Origin: Arcobacter cryaerophilus gv. crypticus
GTDB lineage: Bacteria; Campylobacterota; Campylobacteria; Campylobacterales; Arcobacteraceae
Length of the DNA stretch: 64,000 nt
Direction: 5' to 3'
Assembly: GCF_002993025.1 (NCBI RefSeq)
Contig: NZ_NXGI01000056.1
Span: 1 to 64,000, forward strand
Shown: one piece after another, positions 44,920 through 55,247 of the stretch
How positions within the stretch are numbered: position 1 is the stretch's first letter
Layout: each line of letters starts with the position of its first letter
The notes under the pieces: model-generated
Databases searched by the model: none
The model's input: the letters and a program-made list of their open reading frames with translations, nothing else
Told to the model about the DNA's origin: nothing
Translations under genes and position numbers: made by a program

Positions 44920-46854
44920 ATGGCAACTCTAGTTGATGTTTTTACACAAACAAGTGGTTTAAAAGGTGAAACAACAGTTTTAAGCACAAGTGAAGATTTA
45001 CCAAAAGATAAGCCATCTTTATTTGATTCTCTTTTAAAAACTTCAATAGAAGATATTGAAAACAGTTCAACAGAAAATAAAAATACAAATTCAAAGATAA
45101 TATCTCAAAATATTACTTCAAATTTAGAAAATAACTCTTTAGAGAGTGAAGTTTTAGAGATTAATACAAAATTGAGTGCTGAAACTTCGGATTTTGAAAC
45201 TATCAATTTAGATGAAAATTCAAATAGTAAAGAAGTTATAAAAGATTTATCAAAAAATATAACAAATGATTTAAATAGAGATAATATAAAAAAAGATGAG
45301 ATAAAAGAGTCTACAAAAAATATTCAAAATAGTATAAGTAGCAAGAACTCATTGCTAGATAGGTTAGTTTTGGAAGTAAAAAATAGTAATTTAGAGAAAG
45401 TACCTAAAGGTGAGCAAATTTTAAGTGAACCTTTGAAAAATTTAGAAAATGTTGATATTTTAGATAGTGATAAAACTTTTATAAAATCTTTAGATGAAGT
45501 AATTGAAGATTTAAAAAGTCAAAATAATTTAGAAGTAAAAATAGATAGTGACAAAAATATAATTTCTAAAGATGATAAATTAGTGGAGATTATAGAGCAA
45601 GAAGTCTCTATAAAAGATATAAATACTCAAGATATTGATTTTGTAACTTCAGAAACAACTAAAAACATATCTCAAATAATAGTAAATAGTGACACTACTA
45701 AAGAGTTAGAAAATCAAATTCAAACTTCTACAATTTTGAAAGATAATTTAAATTCTGAAAATATTTTGATTGTTGAAGATGAAGTTGTCAAGAGTGACGC
45801 TATTAAAAATGAAACTGTAAAAAATGAAAACAACTTAAATTCACAAAATATTTTAATTGTTGAAGATGAAGTTATAAAAACTGAAAATAATACAAAAGTA
45901 GATCAAAAATTGTCTCTTATGGATCAGTTAATTCAATCAAATAGTAAAAAAGATATTACAAGAAAAATAGAAGAAGTAACTACTTCAAATCCTCAAAATG
46001 TAGAACAAACTAATCAAAATTCAAAAGAGATATCTTCAAATATTTTTTTAGCTGACCAAAAAAATAGTTTAAATAATCAACTACTTTTTAATAAAAACGA
46101 AGCAATAAATATTCTAAAAAATGCTTCAAGTGTTGAAGATATAGAAAAAAGTGCAAATATCTTAGATTTAGATGCAAATAATTTGGAAGTTGAGCAAAAT
46201 ATCTCTAATGAGAGTTTAAATGATTTAAGCGTAGATGAAAAAGAGAGTTTAGATAGAAAGAATATTTTAAATAGTATTTTAAATGAAAAAGATGTAAGAA
46301 GTGTAGATGTTAGAAATCTTATAACAAACTCAATAGAGGCTTCAAAAGCCCTTTTGGAAGATACTATAAATATTTTAGATGATAAACTTTTGGATATTCA
46401 ACCAAATTTAGTAAATTCAATTCAATCAAGAATTGTTGGTGCAAAACAGCAAATGGCCTCTATGATGTCAGATGTTGCAAGGCAGATGTATGAAAACTAT
46501 AAACCACCTGTTACTGTTTTTAGGATGAATTTAAACCCAGGAGATTTGGGAACTATCTCAGTTTTAATGAAACAAGATAAGTCAAGTGGATTAACTATTA
46601 ATATGAGTGTTTCTAATATTGCAACACTAGAGATTTTGATGGAAAATCAAAATATGTTAAGAAACTCTTTGGCAAAAACTTTTAATGATAATGCAAACTT
46701 TAATCTTGATTTCTCAAAAGGAGAAGGTGGTCAAAGTCAAGGAGACTCTTCAAGTAATCAAAATCAAAGAGATAAAAGAGATTCAAATACTCAAGAGATA
46801 TTAAGGATTAAAAAAGAGAACAAAGATTATGAAGAGAAAAACGATTATATGTAA
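44920..46854 (+). CDS. fliK: Hook-length control protein FliK
   Basis: 644 residues. A long disordered N-terminal ruler region (about 1-480), rich in Asn, Ser, Lys and Glu, is followed by the FliK C-terminal domain (about 525-625: FRMNLNPGDLGTISVLMK, NIATLEILMENQNMLRNSLA) that triggers the substrate switch at FlhB. A 15-residue duplication (LNS(E/Q)NILIVEDEV(V/I)K) lies near residues 277 and 306. The stop overlaps fliR (TAATG). It is well above the enterobacterial length, as in other Campylobacterota. Confidence 0.85.
   Translation: MATLVDVFTQTSGLKGETTVLSTSEDLPKDKPSLFDSLLKTSIEDIENSSTENKNTNSKIISQNITSNLENNSLESEVLEINTKLSAETSDFETINLDENSNSKEVIKDLSKNITNDLNRDNIKKDEIKESTKNIQNSISSKNSLLDRLVLEVKNSNLEKVPKGEQILSEPLKNLENVDILDSDKTFIKSLDEVIEDLKSQNNLEVKIDSDKNIISKDDKLVEIIEQEVSIKDINTQDIDFVTSETTKNISQIIVNSDTTKELENQIQTSTILKDNLNSENILIVEDEVVKSDAIKNETVKNENNLNSQNILIVEDEVIKTENNTKVDQKLSLMDQLIQSNSKKDITRKIEEVTTSNPQNVEQTNQNSKEISSNIFLADQKNSLNNQLLFNKNEAINILKNASSVEDIEKSANILDLDANNLEVEQNISNESLNDLSVDEKESLDRKNILNSILNEKDVRSVDVRNLITNSIEASKALLEDTINILDDKLLDIQPNLVNSIQSRIVGAKQQMASMMSDVARQMYENYKPPVTVFRMNLNPGDLGTISVLMKQDKSSGLTINMSVSNIATLEILMENQNMLRNSLAKTFNDNANFNLDFSKGEGGQSQGDSSSNQNQRDKRDSNTQEILRIKKENKDYEEKNDYM
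45748..45879 (+). repeat. Intragenic direct repeat in fliK
   Basis: Two diverged copies of a 45-base unit at 45748-45792 and 45835-45879, 87 bases apart, encode the near-identical 15-residue stretch LNS(E/Q)NILIVEDEV(V/I)K. In a ruler protein such duplications alter molecular length. Confidence 0.75.
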
Positions 46855-47603
46855 TGGAAGAGTTTTTCTCACTTTTAAATGAAGATGTACTTGTTAAGTT
46901 TCTTCTTCTTTTTGCAAGAGTATTATCTTTTGTAGCATTTATGCCAGTTTTTGGACATACAGCAATAAGTGTTACGATAAGAGTGGCTTTTTCTTTTTAT
47001 TTAGTAATTTTTCTTTTTCCATTTATTGGTGATATTAAGTATATAAATGAATCTTCTTTTATAGTCTCTTTATTATCTGAAATAACTTTGGGATTAGTTG
47101 CTGCCATGCTTATAAATATAATATTTTCATCTGTTAAAATTATAGGTGAATTTGTCGAATATTCAACTGCACTATCTATGGCTATGATGTTTGATCCAAC
47201 AACAGGTTCTCAAGAAGGATTAGTAGCGAAACTATTATTTTGGGTATCTTTAATGCTATTTTTCCAAACAGGAATGTATGAAATGACATTGGTTTTACTA
47301 GCAAAGAGTTTCTCTATGATACATTTAGGAACTTTTGATATATTCTCTATAAATGGGATTAAACTTGCTATTGGTGAGATTAATAGAATGTTTGCATTTG
47401 CATTTACTTTTGCTTTACCTCTATTTTTTATAGGATTTATTTTGGATGTTTATTATGGTTATGGTACAAAATCAATGCCAGCATTTTCTCCATTTATTAT
47501 AACTTTTCAGTTGAAATTTGCTTTAATATTTTTATTTTTAATATTTGGTTTAGAGATATTTTTTGAAGCATTTACAAACTATTTTATTAGTAAATTTGAG
47601 TAG
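46854..47603 (+). CDS. fliR: Flagellar export gate protein FliR
   Basis: 249 residues with about six hydrophobic segments. It starts EEFFSLLNEDVLVKFLLLFARVL and contains VEYSTALSMAMMFDPTTGSQ near residue 103. It forms the export gate with FliP and FliQ, whose genes are not in this window, and with FlhA/FlhB, which are. ATG overlaps the fliK stop. Confidence 0.93.
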   Translation: MEEFFSLLNEDVLVKFLLLFARVLSFVAFMPVFGHTAISVTIRVAFSFYLVIFLFPFIGDIKYINESSFIVSLLSEITLGLVAAMLINIIFSSVKIIGEFVEYSTALSMAMMFDPTTGSQEGLVAKLLFWVSLMLFFQTGMYEMTLVLLAKSFSMIHLGTFDIFSINGIKLAIGEINRMFAFAFTFALPLFFIGFILDVYYGYGTKSMPAFSPFIITFQLKFALIFLFLIFGLEIFFEAFTNYFISKFE

Positions 47604-47611
47604 GAAATTTT

Positions 47612-48661
47612 ATGGCTGATGATGAAGAAAAAACAGAAGAACCCACATCCAAAAAGATAGAAGATGCCAGAAATGAAGGAAATGTAGGTAAATCTGCTGA
47701 GGTAGCTGGTGCTGTTATTTTAACTTTGGGCTCTGTTTATTTAATATTTCTTTCAGGATTTACATTTTTAGAGATAAAAAAAGTAATGTTGTATATATAT
47801 GGTTTTATTGGACAAGAAATAGATGAAAGCACATATTTTACAATTACATATACAGTTGCAATAACACTTCTAAAAGCTTTGGCTCCTATATATTTGTTAG
47901 TATTTGTTTTAGCACTTGCTAGCAACTGGATGCAGTTTGGATTTATTGCAACTCCTTTGAAGCTTGATTTACAAAAATTAGATCCAATAAAGGGTATGGG
48001 AAATATTTTTAGTTTAAAAAAATTAATGGAGGCTTTAAAGTTAACTCTCAAATTATCTGTGATAGTTTGGGTTATGTTTTTACTTTTTGGATTGACATAT
48101 CAAGATTTTTTGATAATGATGAATAAAGAGTTGAATGCAACTATTGAAGCTATGATAGATTTGATTATTATATTTGTTTTTACTATTTTGTTTATTATTA
48201 TTATTTTTGCTATAATAGATTTCTATTTTTCTAAACATTATTATATGAAATCTTTGAAAATGAGTAAACAAGAGATTAAAGATGAGTATAAAAATATGGA
48301 AGGAGACCCTCAAGTTAAGGGAAGAATTCGTAGAATTCAGATGCAAATGGCACAAAAAAGAATGATGAGTAGCGTTCCTGATGCAGATGTTGTTATTACA
48401 AATCCAACACATTATGCTGTTGCTTTAAAATATGATAGTTCAAAAAATCAAGCTCCTTTACTTGTTGCAAAAGGTATAGACTTTTTAGCTTTAAGAATCA
48501 AAGAGATAGCAAAAGAAAATAGTGTAACTATAATAGAAAATCCAAGTCTTGCAAGAGCTTTGTATGATCAAATTGAGTTAGAAAGAGAAGTTCCTTCTGA
48601 ATTTTATAAAGCAATTGCAGAGATTTTCTCTTATGTTTATGAATTAAAGAAAAAAAGGTAA
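47612..48661 (+). CDS. flhB: Flagellar export protein FlhB
   Basis: 349 residues: four membrane segments (about 28-200), then a cytoplasmic domain with the autocleavage site NPTH at residues 264-267 (DVVITNPTHYAVALKY). It switches export specificity from hook to filament with FliK. The N-terminal DDEEKTEEPTSKKIEDARNEG is typical. Good RBS (TAGGAAA). Confidence 0.97.
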   Translation: MADDEEKTEEPTSKKIEDARNEGNVGKSAEVAGAVILTLGSVYLIFLSGFTFLEIKKVMLYIYGFIGQEIDESTYFTITYTVAITLLKALAPIYLLVFVLALASNWMQFGFIATPLKLDLQKLDPIKGMGNIFSLKKLMEALKLTLKLSVIVWVMFLLFGLTYQDFLIMMNKELNATIEAMIDLIIIFVFTILFIIIIFAIIDFYFSKHYYMKSLKMSKQEIKDEYKNMEGDPQVKGRIRRIQMQMAQKRMMSSVPDADVVITNPTHYAVALKYDSSKNQAPLLVAKGIDFLALRIKEIAKENSVTIIENPSLARALYDQIELEREVPSEFYKAIAEIFSYVYELKKKR

Positions 48662-48664
48662 AAT

Positions 48665-50665
48665 TTGAGATTTTTAACTATATTTATACTTCTTATTTCT
48701 CTTCTAAATGCTAAAGATAGAGATTTTTATTATAGTTTTATAGATTCAAATGGAAAACAAATTCCAACAAAAACAAAAGAGACAATAATAAATACTTTAA
48801 ATCAATTAGATGAGGTTAAATCAATAGCACTTGATGGAAAACTTTTTGAGGCTTTTGAGAAATTAAAAATTATAAAAGATAACAATAAAGTATCACTTTT
48901 AAATGCAGATATTTTAATACTTTACTCTGAATTAGTTATAAAAACGAACTCAAAACAACACATAAGTAGTGCTGCAAATGAGTTGGAAGCAGCTATAAAT
49001 TCGTCACTTATTGATCAAGAAGATTTATTAAAAGCCTATTTAATTTTAATAGATTTAAAGATAAATATAAATAAGGTAGAAGATGCAAGATATTATGCTA
49101 AAACAGTAGTAGATATTTTCGATGATGAAGAGGCAAAATCAAAAGGAAAAATATCTTTAGCAAAGATTTTCAAATATCAAAAAGATTATAAAAAGGCTTC
49201 AAAATCAATTTTTGAAGTTTTAAGCACCACAACAGATAAAAATATCGCTTCAATTGCTGCAAATGAACTTTTTGATATATATTTACTTGAGGGAAGAAAA
49301 GAAGAAGCAAGTGAGCTTATGCGACAACTTTTGTTGACAAATCCATCTTTTTACTCAGGTGATTATATATTAGCAAATCAAAGAGTTGATTTACTCTTAA
49401 AGCTAGATATGAAAACTTTTGCTATAGATATTTTAAAAAACTTAATAATAACTTCAAAAAAAGATGATGTACTAGAGCAAACAAAGTATAAATTAGCAAA
49501 TTTATATATGAGTTTATACGACAAAACTGATACTTATTTAAACCTTGCAAAAATTCTATATAAAGATATTATTGATAAGCATCCAAAAAGTGAAAATTTT
49601 GATAATGCATCTATGTTTTATGATGAGATAAAAATGAGGCAAAAAACTATTTTGCCAAATGTAGTAGCTGATAAATATCCAGAAAATGAGGCTATGCAAA
49701 ACAAAGCACTTCTTCAAGAGTTGATTAATAATAATTTTAATAAAAAATATGAAGATGTAATAAAAATGAAAAAAGTTTATAAAGATATTCCAAAACATAC
49801 ATTAAAGAGATTTGCTTATGAAAATATTGATGAACTTTTAGATATAGCACATTTTGGACTTATAAAAGAGTATTTGAAAGAGCAAGATTGCATTAAATTA
49901 AGTTATATTTTAAAAGATTTAAAAACAGATCTTTTTAAAGATATACTTAACGATGATAGTTTGAAAAGTGAGTTTATTAAGTGTATTAGAGAAGTTCCAT
50001 CTATTGAAAATTATAAGCAAGTTAAAAATATCTTTAAAGATACAAAAGATTTAGATGTTTATCTTATTTTGGAAGCTATGGCTCTTGATGTTGAAGAGAT
50101 AGATGATGCTTTGTATTACTCATCAAAAATAGAAAAATCAAAAGATAAAGAGATTTTAAAAGAAGAGTTTTTGTATAAATATCAGATTTTAAAAATTGAT
50201 AATAATTCAGTAAAATTAGATAGATTTTTTAAGAATAGTTTGGAAAATAGTGAATTAATTGAAGCAAATATAGAAAAACCAATAATTATTGATTTTTATT
50301 ATGATTTATATCTATATTTAATAAAAGAGGGAAAAGAAGAAGAGGCATTTAAAATTTTAAACTCTTTAAATAATAAGCAAAATGAGTTTAAAGCTTTTGT
50401 TTATTCCCCTTTTGTAGAGAGCGAATTATCAAGATTATTAAAAAAACAAAATAATTTCCAAGATGCAGTAAACTATCTTATACAAGCTTTAGAACATTCT
50501 AAAAAAATAAAACCAGATGATGAGATAAAACTTTATTATGATATTTTAACTTTATATGATAATTTAGGGCAAAAAGAACAAAAAGAGATATATTTAGAAA
50601 AGTGTAAAAATGTAAATGTAGAAGATAATTTTTATAAAAATATGTGTAACGGAATGAATCCATGA
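48665..50665 (+). CDS. Secreted TPR protein, PflA-like
   Basis: 666 residues. Signal peptide (about 1-16, ending LLNAKDR) from a TTG start with AAGG upstream, then helical TPR-like repeats throughout, clearest at about 160-235 and 590-650 (FQDAVNYLIQALEHSKK). Two Cys close the C terminus (LEKCKNV and KNMCNGM). Size, export signal and place between flhB and fliI fit the periplasmic PflA scaffold, which C. jejuni needs for torque. Homology to PflA is inferred from architecture, not alignment. The stop overlaps fliI (ATGA). Confidence 0.65.
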   Translation: MRFLTIFILLISLLNAKDRDFYYSFIDSNGKQIPTKTKETIINTLNQLDEVKSIALDGKLFEAFEKLKIIKDNNKVSLLNADILILYSELVIKTNSKQHISSAANELEAAINSSLIDQEDLLKAYLILIDLKININKVEDARYYAKTVVDIFDDEEAKSKGKISLAKIFKYQKDYKKASKSIFEVLSTTTDKNIASIAANELFDIYLLEGRKEEASELMRQLLLTNPSFYSGDYILANQRVDLLLKLDMKTFAIDILKNLIITSKKDDVLEQTKYKLANLYMSLYDKTDTYLNLAKILYKDIIDKHPKSENFDNASMFYDEIKMRQKTILPNVVADKYPENEAMQNKALLQELINNNFNKKYEDVIKMKKVYKDIPKHTLKRFAYENIDELLDIAHFGLIKEYLKEQDCIKLSYILKDLKTDLFKDILNDDSLKSEFIKCIREVPSIENYKQVKNIFKDTKDLDVYLILEAMALDVEEIDDALYYSSKIEKSKDKEILKEEFLYKYQILKIDNNSVKLDRFFKNSLENSELIEANIEKPIIIDFYYDLYLYLIKEGKEEEAFKILNSLNNKQNEFKAFVYSPFVESELSRLLKKQNNFQDAVNYLIQALEHSKKIKPDDEIKLYYDILTLYDNLGQKEQKEIYLEKCKNVNVEDNFYKNMCNGMNP

Positions 50666-51966
50666 ATATAGATGACATTATTGAGAGCATAGATTCAAAC
50701 AATTTAAATATAGCTTTTGGAAGAGTTGTAAATATTTCTGCTGTTACATTAAGTGCTGTTGGTTTAGATGTTGCTGTTGGAGATATCGTAAGAATTGAAT
50801 CCGTACAAAAACTATATACAGTTTTAGGAATGGTTACTACTTTAAGTGATGGCTTATTTGTTATAGTTCCATTTTCTTTTATTGATGGTTTTAAGATAAA
50901 TGACAAAGTGTTTTTGCAAAGAGATGGACTTACTATAAAGTGTGGAAATGGTCTTTTAGGAAGAGTTGTAAATGCTTTGGGAGAACCTATTGATGATTTG
51001 GGAAAAATAAGAGATTTAGATACAAATTCTCCTATAAACAAAGAGAGTATGTCTCCACTTGATAGAGGAATTATTGATCAAAAATTTGGAACAGGTGTAA
51101 AAGCTATAGACTCTATGCTTACATGTGGAAAAGGTCAAAAAGTAGGTATTTTTGCAGGTTCAGGAGTTGGAAAATCAACTCTTATGGGAATGATAGTTCA
51201 AGGATGTGAAGCAACTATTAAAGTAATTGCACTTGTTGGAGAAAGAGGAAGAGAGATACCTGAATTTATTCACTATAACCTAAATAATAATTTAGAAAAT
51301 ACTGTAATTGTAACTGCAACTTCAGATGAATCACCACTTATGCGAAAATATGCTGCTTTTACAGCTATGAGTGTAGCTGAATACTTTAGAGATAAAGGGC
51401 ATGATGTACTTCTTATGATGGACAGTGTTACTAGATTTGCTATGGCTCAAAGAGAAATAGGTTTAAGTACAGGTGAGCCACCAGTTAGTAGGGGATATCC
51501 TCCTTCAGTTTTTGCACTTTTACCACAACTTATGGAAAGAGCAGGAAATAGTAAAAAAGGTTCTATTACAGCATTTTTTACTGTTTTGGTTGATGGAGAT
51601 GATTTAAATGATCCAATTGCAGATCAAAGTAGGTCTATACTTGATGGACATATAGTTCTAACAAGAGATTTAACAGAACAGGGTTTTTATCCACCAATAA
51701 ATATATTAAAATCAGCTTCAAGAGTAATAGATAAAGTTGTTACAAAAGAGCATTATAATGATTTTTTAAAGTTAAAAAGAGTATTATCGCTAATAAAAGA
51801 GAACGAAGTTTTAATAAGAGTTGGTGCATACAAAAAAGGTATGGATCTTGAGTTGGATAATGCAATAGCAAAAAAAGAGAAAGCAAGAGAGTTTCTTACT
51901 CAAGGAACTTTGGAAAAGTACTCTTTTGATGAGATTATTGCAAATTTAAGAAAGGTGTTAATATGA
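50662..51966 (+). CDS. fliI: Flagellar export ATPase FliI
   Basis: 434 residues, F1-beta-like ATPase. P-loop GSGVGKST at about 166-173, VGERGREIPEF near 193, Walker B LLMMDSVTRFAMAQRE near 252, and STGEPPVSRGYPPSVFALLP near 271. It energises export with FliH (31173). Coupled by ATGA overlaps to the genes on both sides. Confidence 0.96.
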   Translation: MNIDDIIESIDSNNLNIAFGRVVNISAVTLSAVGLDVAVGDIVRIESVQKLYTVLGMVTTLSDGLFVIVPFSFIDGFKINDKVFLQRDGLTIKCGNGLLGRVVNALGEPIDDLGKIRDLDTNSPINKESMSPLDRGIIDQKFGTGVKAIDSMLTCGKGQKVGIFAGSGVGKSTLMGMIVQGCEATIKVIALVGERGREIPEFIHYNLNNNLENTVIVTATSDESPLMRKYAAFTAMSVAEYFRDKGHDVLLMMDSVTRFAMAQREIGLSTGEPPVSRGYPPSVFALLPQLMERAGNSKKGSITAFFTVLVDGDDLNDPIADQSRSILDGHIVLTRDLTEQGFYPPINILKSASRVIDKVVTKEHYNDFLKLKRVLSLIKENEVLIRVGAYKKGMDLELDNAIAKKEKAREFLTQGTLEKYSFDEIIANLRKVLI

Positions 51967-53093
51967 TATCATTAAATTCTACAACATACAGATTAGGAAA
52001 TCTAGATAATTATCAAGCAAAACTTAATTTTCAAATGGGTGGAAGTAAACTTCAATTTGGAAGTGACGATTCTGTTACTTTTGGAAGATTAACTCATACA
52101 GAGGATAAAATAAAAACTCAAAAGGGAATTATAGAGCAAATAGAAAGAGCTGATGTTTTAAATAAGACATCAGATACTGCAATGAAAGAGGTGAAACTTC
52201 TTTTAGAAAAGATAAAAGCAGAGGAGCTAATAAAAGCAAATACTTCTACAACTAGTATAGAAGGGCTTGAGGCAATTGCTGGAGTTATTGAAGGTTATAA
52301 ACAAAATTTATTTAATCTAGCAAATACTCAAACAGAAGGTCAATATGTTTTTGCAGGGAGTGATGCTTCTGTTAAGCCTTTTTCTATGGATGCAGCTGGA
52401 AACGTAACATACAATGGAGATGCAGATTTAAGAAAAGTTGCAGTTGATGAGGGCTCTTACAGAGAAAGAGGAATAAATGGAATAGATGCTTTCTTTTATG
52501 TTGCCGATAGTGCTTCAAAAGGTGGTACTTTAACTTTTAAAGAAGGTGATAAAATTGTTGATCAAGATGGGAAAGAGTGGGTTTTTGATAGTGCTACAAA
52601 CACACTTACAAAAACAAAATGGGATGGTTCACCTGAAACATTAACAGTTACTCCTCCAACTTTTCCTTCAACTGAATATACAACTACTGTGCCAAATACA
52701 GATGGTACAAAATTTGAAGCAAAAAGAAATATGTTTGATATGTTAGATGAGGCAATTAGTAGTTTAAGAGGTCTTGATAGTTTAGGAAATCCTACTTTAA
52801 CTTATGAAGATAGAAGAGCTGGTATTTCTAACGCTATTGATGAAGCTACAAAAGCTTATGATACAGCTATTATTGCTCATTCAGAGTTGGGAGCAAAAAA
52901 TAAAACTTTTGAAGTATCAAAAGAGAGAGCTGAATCTAAAATTACACAACTAAGTATTCTTGAAAAAGAGCTTGGAAATTCAAATTTGACTCAAGTTGCT
53001 ACAGAGTTAAAGGCTCTTGAAATATCTTATACAGCACTTTACTCAACTATAAATAGAACATTTGAGTTATCTTTAACTAATTTCTTGAAATAA
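51963..53093 (+). CDS. flgL: Hook-filament junction protein FlgL
   Basis: 376 residues. Flagellin-like N-terminal helices (about 1-130, with GGSKLQFGSDDSVTFGRLTHTE) and C-terminal helices (about 300-376, SILEKELGNSNLTQVATELK) flank a variable middle. The segment ANTQTEGQYVFAGSDASVKPF near 120 is a FlgL hallmark. Its partner FlgK is not in the window. ATGA overlap with fliI. Confidence 0.85.
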   Translation: MISLNSTTYRLGNLDNYQAKLNFQMGGSKLQFGSDDSVTFGRLTHTEDKIKTQKGIIEQIERADVLNKTSDTAMKEVKLLLEKIKAEELIKANTSTTSIEGLEAIAGVIEGYKQNLFNLANTQTEGQYVFAGSDASVKPFSMDAAGNVTYNGDADLRKVAVDEGSYRERGINGIDAFFYVADSASKGGTLTFKEGDKIVDQDGKEWVFDSATNTLTKTKWDGSPETLTVTPPTFPSTEYTTTVPNTDGTKFEAKRNMFDMLDEAISSLRGLDSLGNPTLTYEDRRAGISNAIDEATKAYDTAIIAHSELGAKNKTFEVSKERAESKITQLSILEKELGNSNLTQVATELKALEISYTALYSTINRTFELSLTNFLK

Positions 53094-53110
53094 ATTAGTT
53101 TTTTTATTAT

Positions 53111-55219
53111 ATGAATTTTATTAAAAATATTTTCTCTAGGGATTTAATAGCAGTAGCATTGTTTTTATCAATGCTTGCTATTATTATAATACCTTTAAAT
53201 CAAGTTGCTATCGACTTTTTTATATCTATATCTTTAGCACTATCTTTATTAATTTTATTAATTTCACTTTATATTCAAAAGCCAGCAGATTTAACAACTT
53301 TTCCTACACTTTTATTAATTTTGGTTATATTTAGACTAGCCCTTAGTATTGCAACAACAAGATCTATTTTAGCAGATGGACACAATGGACCAGATGCTGT
53401 AAGTACAATTATTTCAGCTTTTGGAGAGTTTGTTGTTGGTGGAAATATGGTTATTGGGGTTGTTATTTTTATCATTTTAGTTTTGATAAACTTTATGGTT
53501 GTAACAAAAGGTGCTACAAGAGTTGCTGAGGTAACTGCTAGATTTACACTTGACTCTATGCCTGGTAAGCAAATGGCTATTGATGCCGATTTAAATGCTG
53601 GATTTATTGATGATAAAGAAGCACAAGAAAGAAGAAAATCACTTATAACTGAAGCAAACTTCTATGGAGCGATGGATGGATCATCTAAGTTTGTAAAAGG
53701 TGATGCAATTGCTGGTATTATTATTACGATTGTAAATATTATTGGTGGGCTTTTGGTTGGTATTTTTCAACACGACTTGCCAGCTAGCGAAGCTGCAAGT
53801 ATATATACAATTTTAACTATTGGTGATGGACTTGTTACACAAATTCCAGCTCTTTTAACATCAACTGCAACTGCTATTATAATAACAAGATCAAATACAG
53901 ATGATGAGAGATTTGCAACAAGAGCTGTAAATCAACTTATGAAAGATACAAAATCTCTTATTTTGGTTGGTATTGGTTTAATGCTTTTTGGATTAGTTCC
54001 AGGTTTCCCTACAGGAATTTTGATGACAATGGGACTTATGCTATCTGCTTTGGGTTATACTATTATTATGATTGATAAAGGTGATGATAATATTGTTACT
54101 AGATTTTTTAAACCACAAGTTGCTAAAAAAATTGAAAAACCTGAAGATTTAAAAGAGAAAAAAAGAGCAGCTTCTGTTCCTGATGAGAGTCAAAGTATAG
54201 AAACGGTAATGAAACTTGAGGTTTTGGAGTTAAAGCTAGGAATTAGACTTTTACAACTTGTTCAAGGTAATTCAGAACTTCTTGATAAAATAAAAGCAAT
54301 AAGAAAAAATATAGCATCTGAGTTAGGATTTATAATACCACAAATAAGAATTTCAGATGATACAAGTCTAGGAGCAAATGAGTATCAATTTTATCTAAAA
54401 AGAATTCCAATAGTAAAAGGAAGAATAGAAGTAGATAAACTTCTTGCAATGGGTGGGCTATCAAGCGAACATCTTGATGGAATAAAAGTAAAAGAACCTG
54501 TATTTAATCTAGATGCTGTTTGGATTTCAAAAGATTTAAAAGAAGATGCTTTAATGAAAGGATTTACAGTTGTAGATGCTCCAACAATTATATCAACTCA
54601 TATATCAGAAATTATTAGAAAATATGCAGAAGATATTATTACAAGACAAGATATTGTTGATATTATTGATAGACTTAAAAAAGATTTCCCAATTGTTGTT
54701 GAAGAGGCTATGAAAGTTGCTTCATATGGAAGTTTACTAAAAGTTTGTAAAGACTTGCTTCATGAGAAAATCCCAATTATTGATATGCTTACAATCATTG
54801 AAGCAATAGCAGATATTGCTGAATTTACAAAAGCTCCAGAGATACTTTTAGAGCATGTAAGAGCAAAACTTTTTAGACTTATTACTCAAAAATATAAAGA
54901 TACAGATGGAGTTTTACATATAGTTACAATTAAACCAGAGTTAGAACAACAGTTTATAGGAAAACTTCAAGACCATCATGGAGCTTCTCAGTTGATGCTT
55001 AGTATTGCTGAGATAAACAATCTTGTAACAAAAACTAAACAACTATTAGATGATATTGAGAAAAAAGGTTTTTCAAAAGTTGCAATGGTTGTAGATCCTG
55101 TTTTAAGAAAAAGAGTATCAGAAATTTATGAAAAATTTGGTCTTTCTATCCCTGTTTTATCTCACGCAGAACTTGATTCAAAAGCAAATTTTGCTATTGA
55201 AGGAACTTTAGAGTTCTAA
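53111..55219 (+). CDS. flhA: Flagellar export apparatus protein FlhA
   Basis: 702 residues. About eight membrane segments in residues 10-330 include the conserved FHIPEP-region equivalent near residue 140-170 (FTLDSMPGKQMAIDADLNAG). A large cytoplasmic domain (about 350-702) receives chaperone-substrate complexes. It is the last flagellar gene of the run. The spacing from flgL is 17 bases with no strong RBS. Confidence 0.96.
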   Translation: MNFIKNIFSRDLIAVALFLSMLAIIIIPLNQVAIDFFISISLALSLLILLISLYIQKPADLTTFPTLLLILVIFRLALSIATTRSILADGHNGPDAVSTIISAFGEFVVGGNMVIGVVIFIILVLINFMVVTKGATRVAEVTARFTLDSMPGKQMAIDADLNAGFIDDKEAQERRKSLITEANFYGAMDGSSKFVKGDAIAGIIITIVNIIGGLLVGIFQHDLPASEAASIYTILTIGDGLVTQIPALLTSTATAIIITRSNTDDERFATRAVNQLMKDTKSLILVGIGLMLFGLVPGFPTGILMTMGLMLSALGYTIIMIDKGDDNIVTRFFKPQVAKKIEKPEDLKEKKRAASVPDESQSIETVMKLEVLELKLGIRLLQLVQGNSELLDKIKAIRKNIASELGFIIPQIRISDDTSLGANEYQFYLKRIPIVKGRIEVDKLLAMGGLSSEHLDGIKVKEPVFNLDAVWISKDLKEDALMKGFTVVDAPTIISTHISEIIRKYAEDIITRQDIVDIIDRLKKDFPIVVEEAMKVASYGSLLKVCKDLLHEKIPIIDMLTIIEAIADIAEFTKAPEILLEHVRAKLFRLITQKYKDTDGVLHIVTIKPELEQQFIGKLQDHHGASQLMLSIAEINNLVTKTKQLLDDIEKKGFSKVAMVVDPVLRKRVSEIYEKFGLSIPVLSHAELDSKANFAIEGTLEF

Positions 55220-55247
55220 TTTTTTTTTCACTTTTTTAAGGATTTTT

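Noticed and set aside
55220..55228. Run of nine T as a phase-variable tract
   Set aside because: It is intergenic, short and probably part of weak termination after flhA; no frame would be switched.
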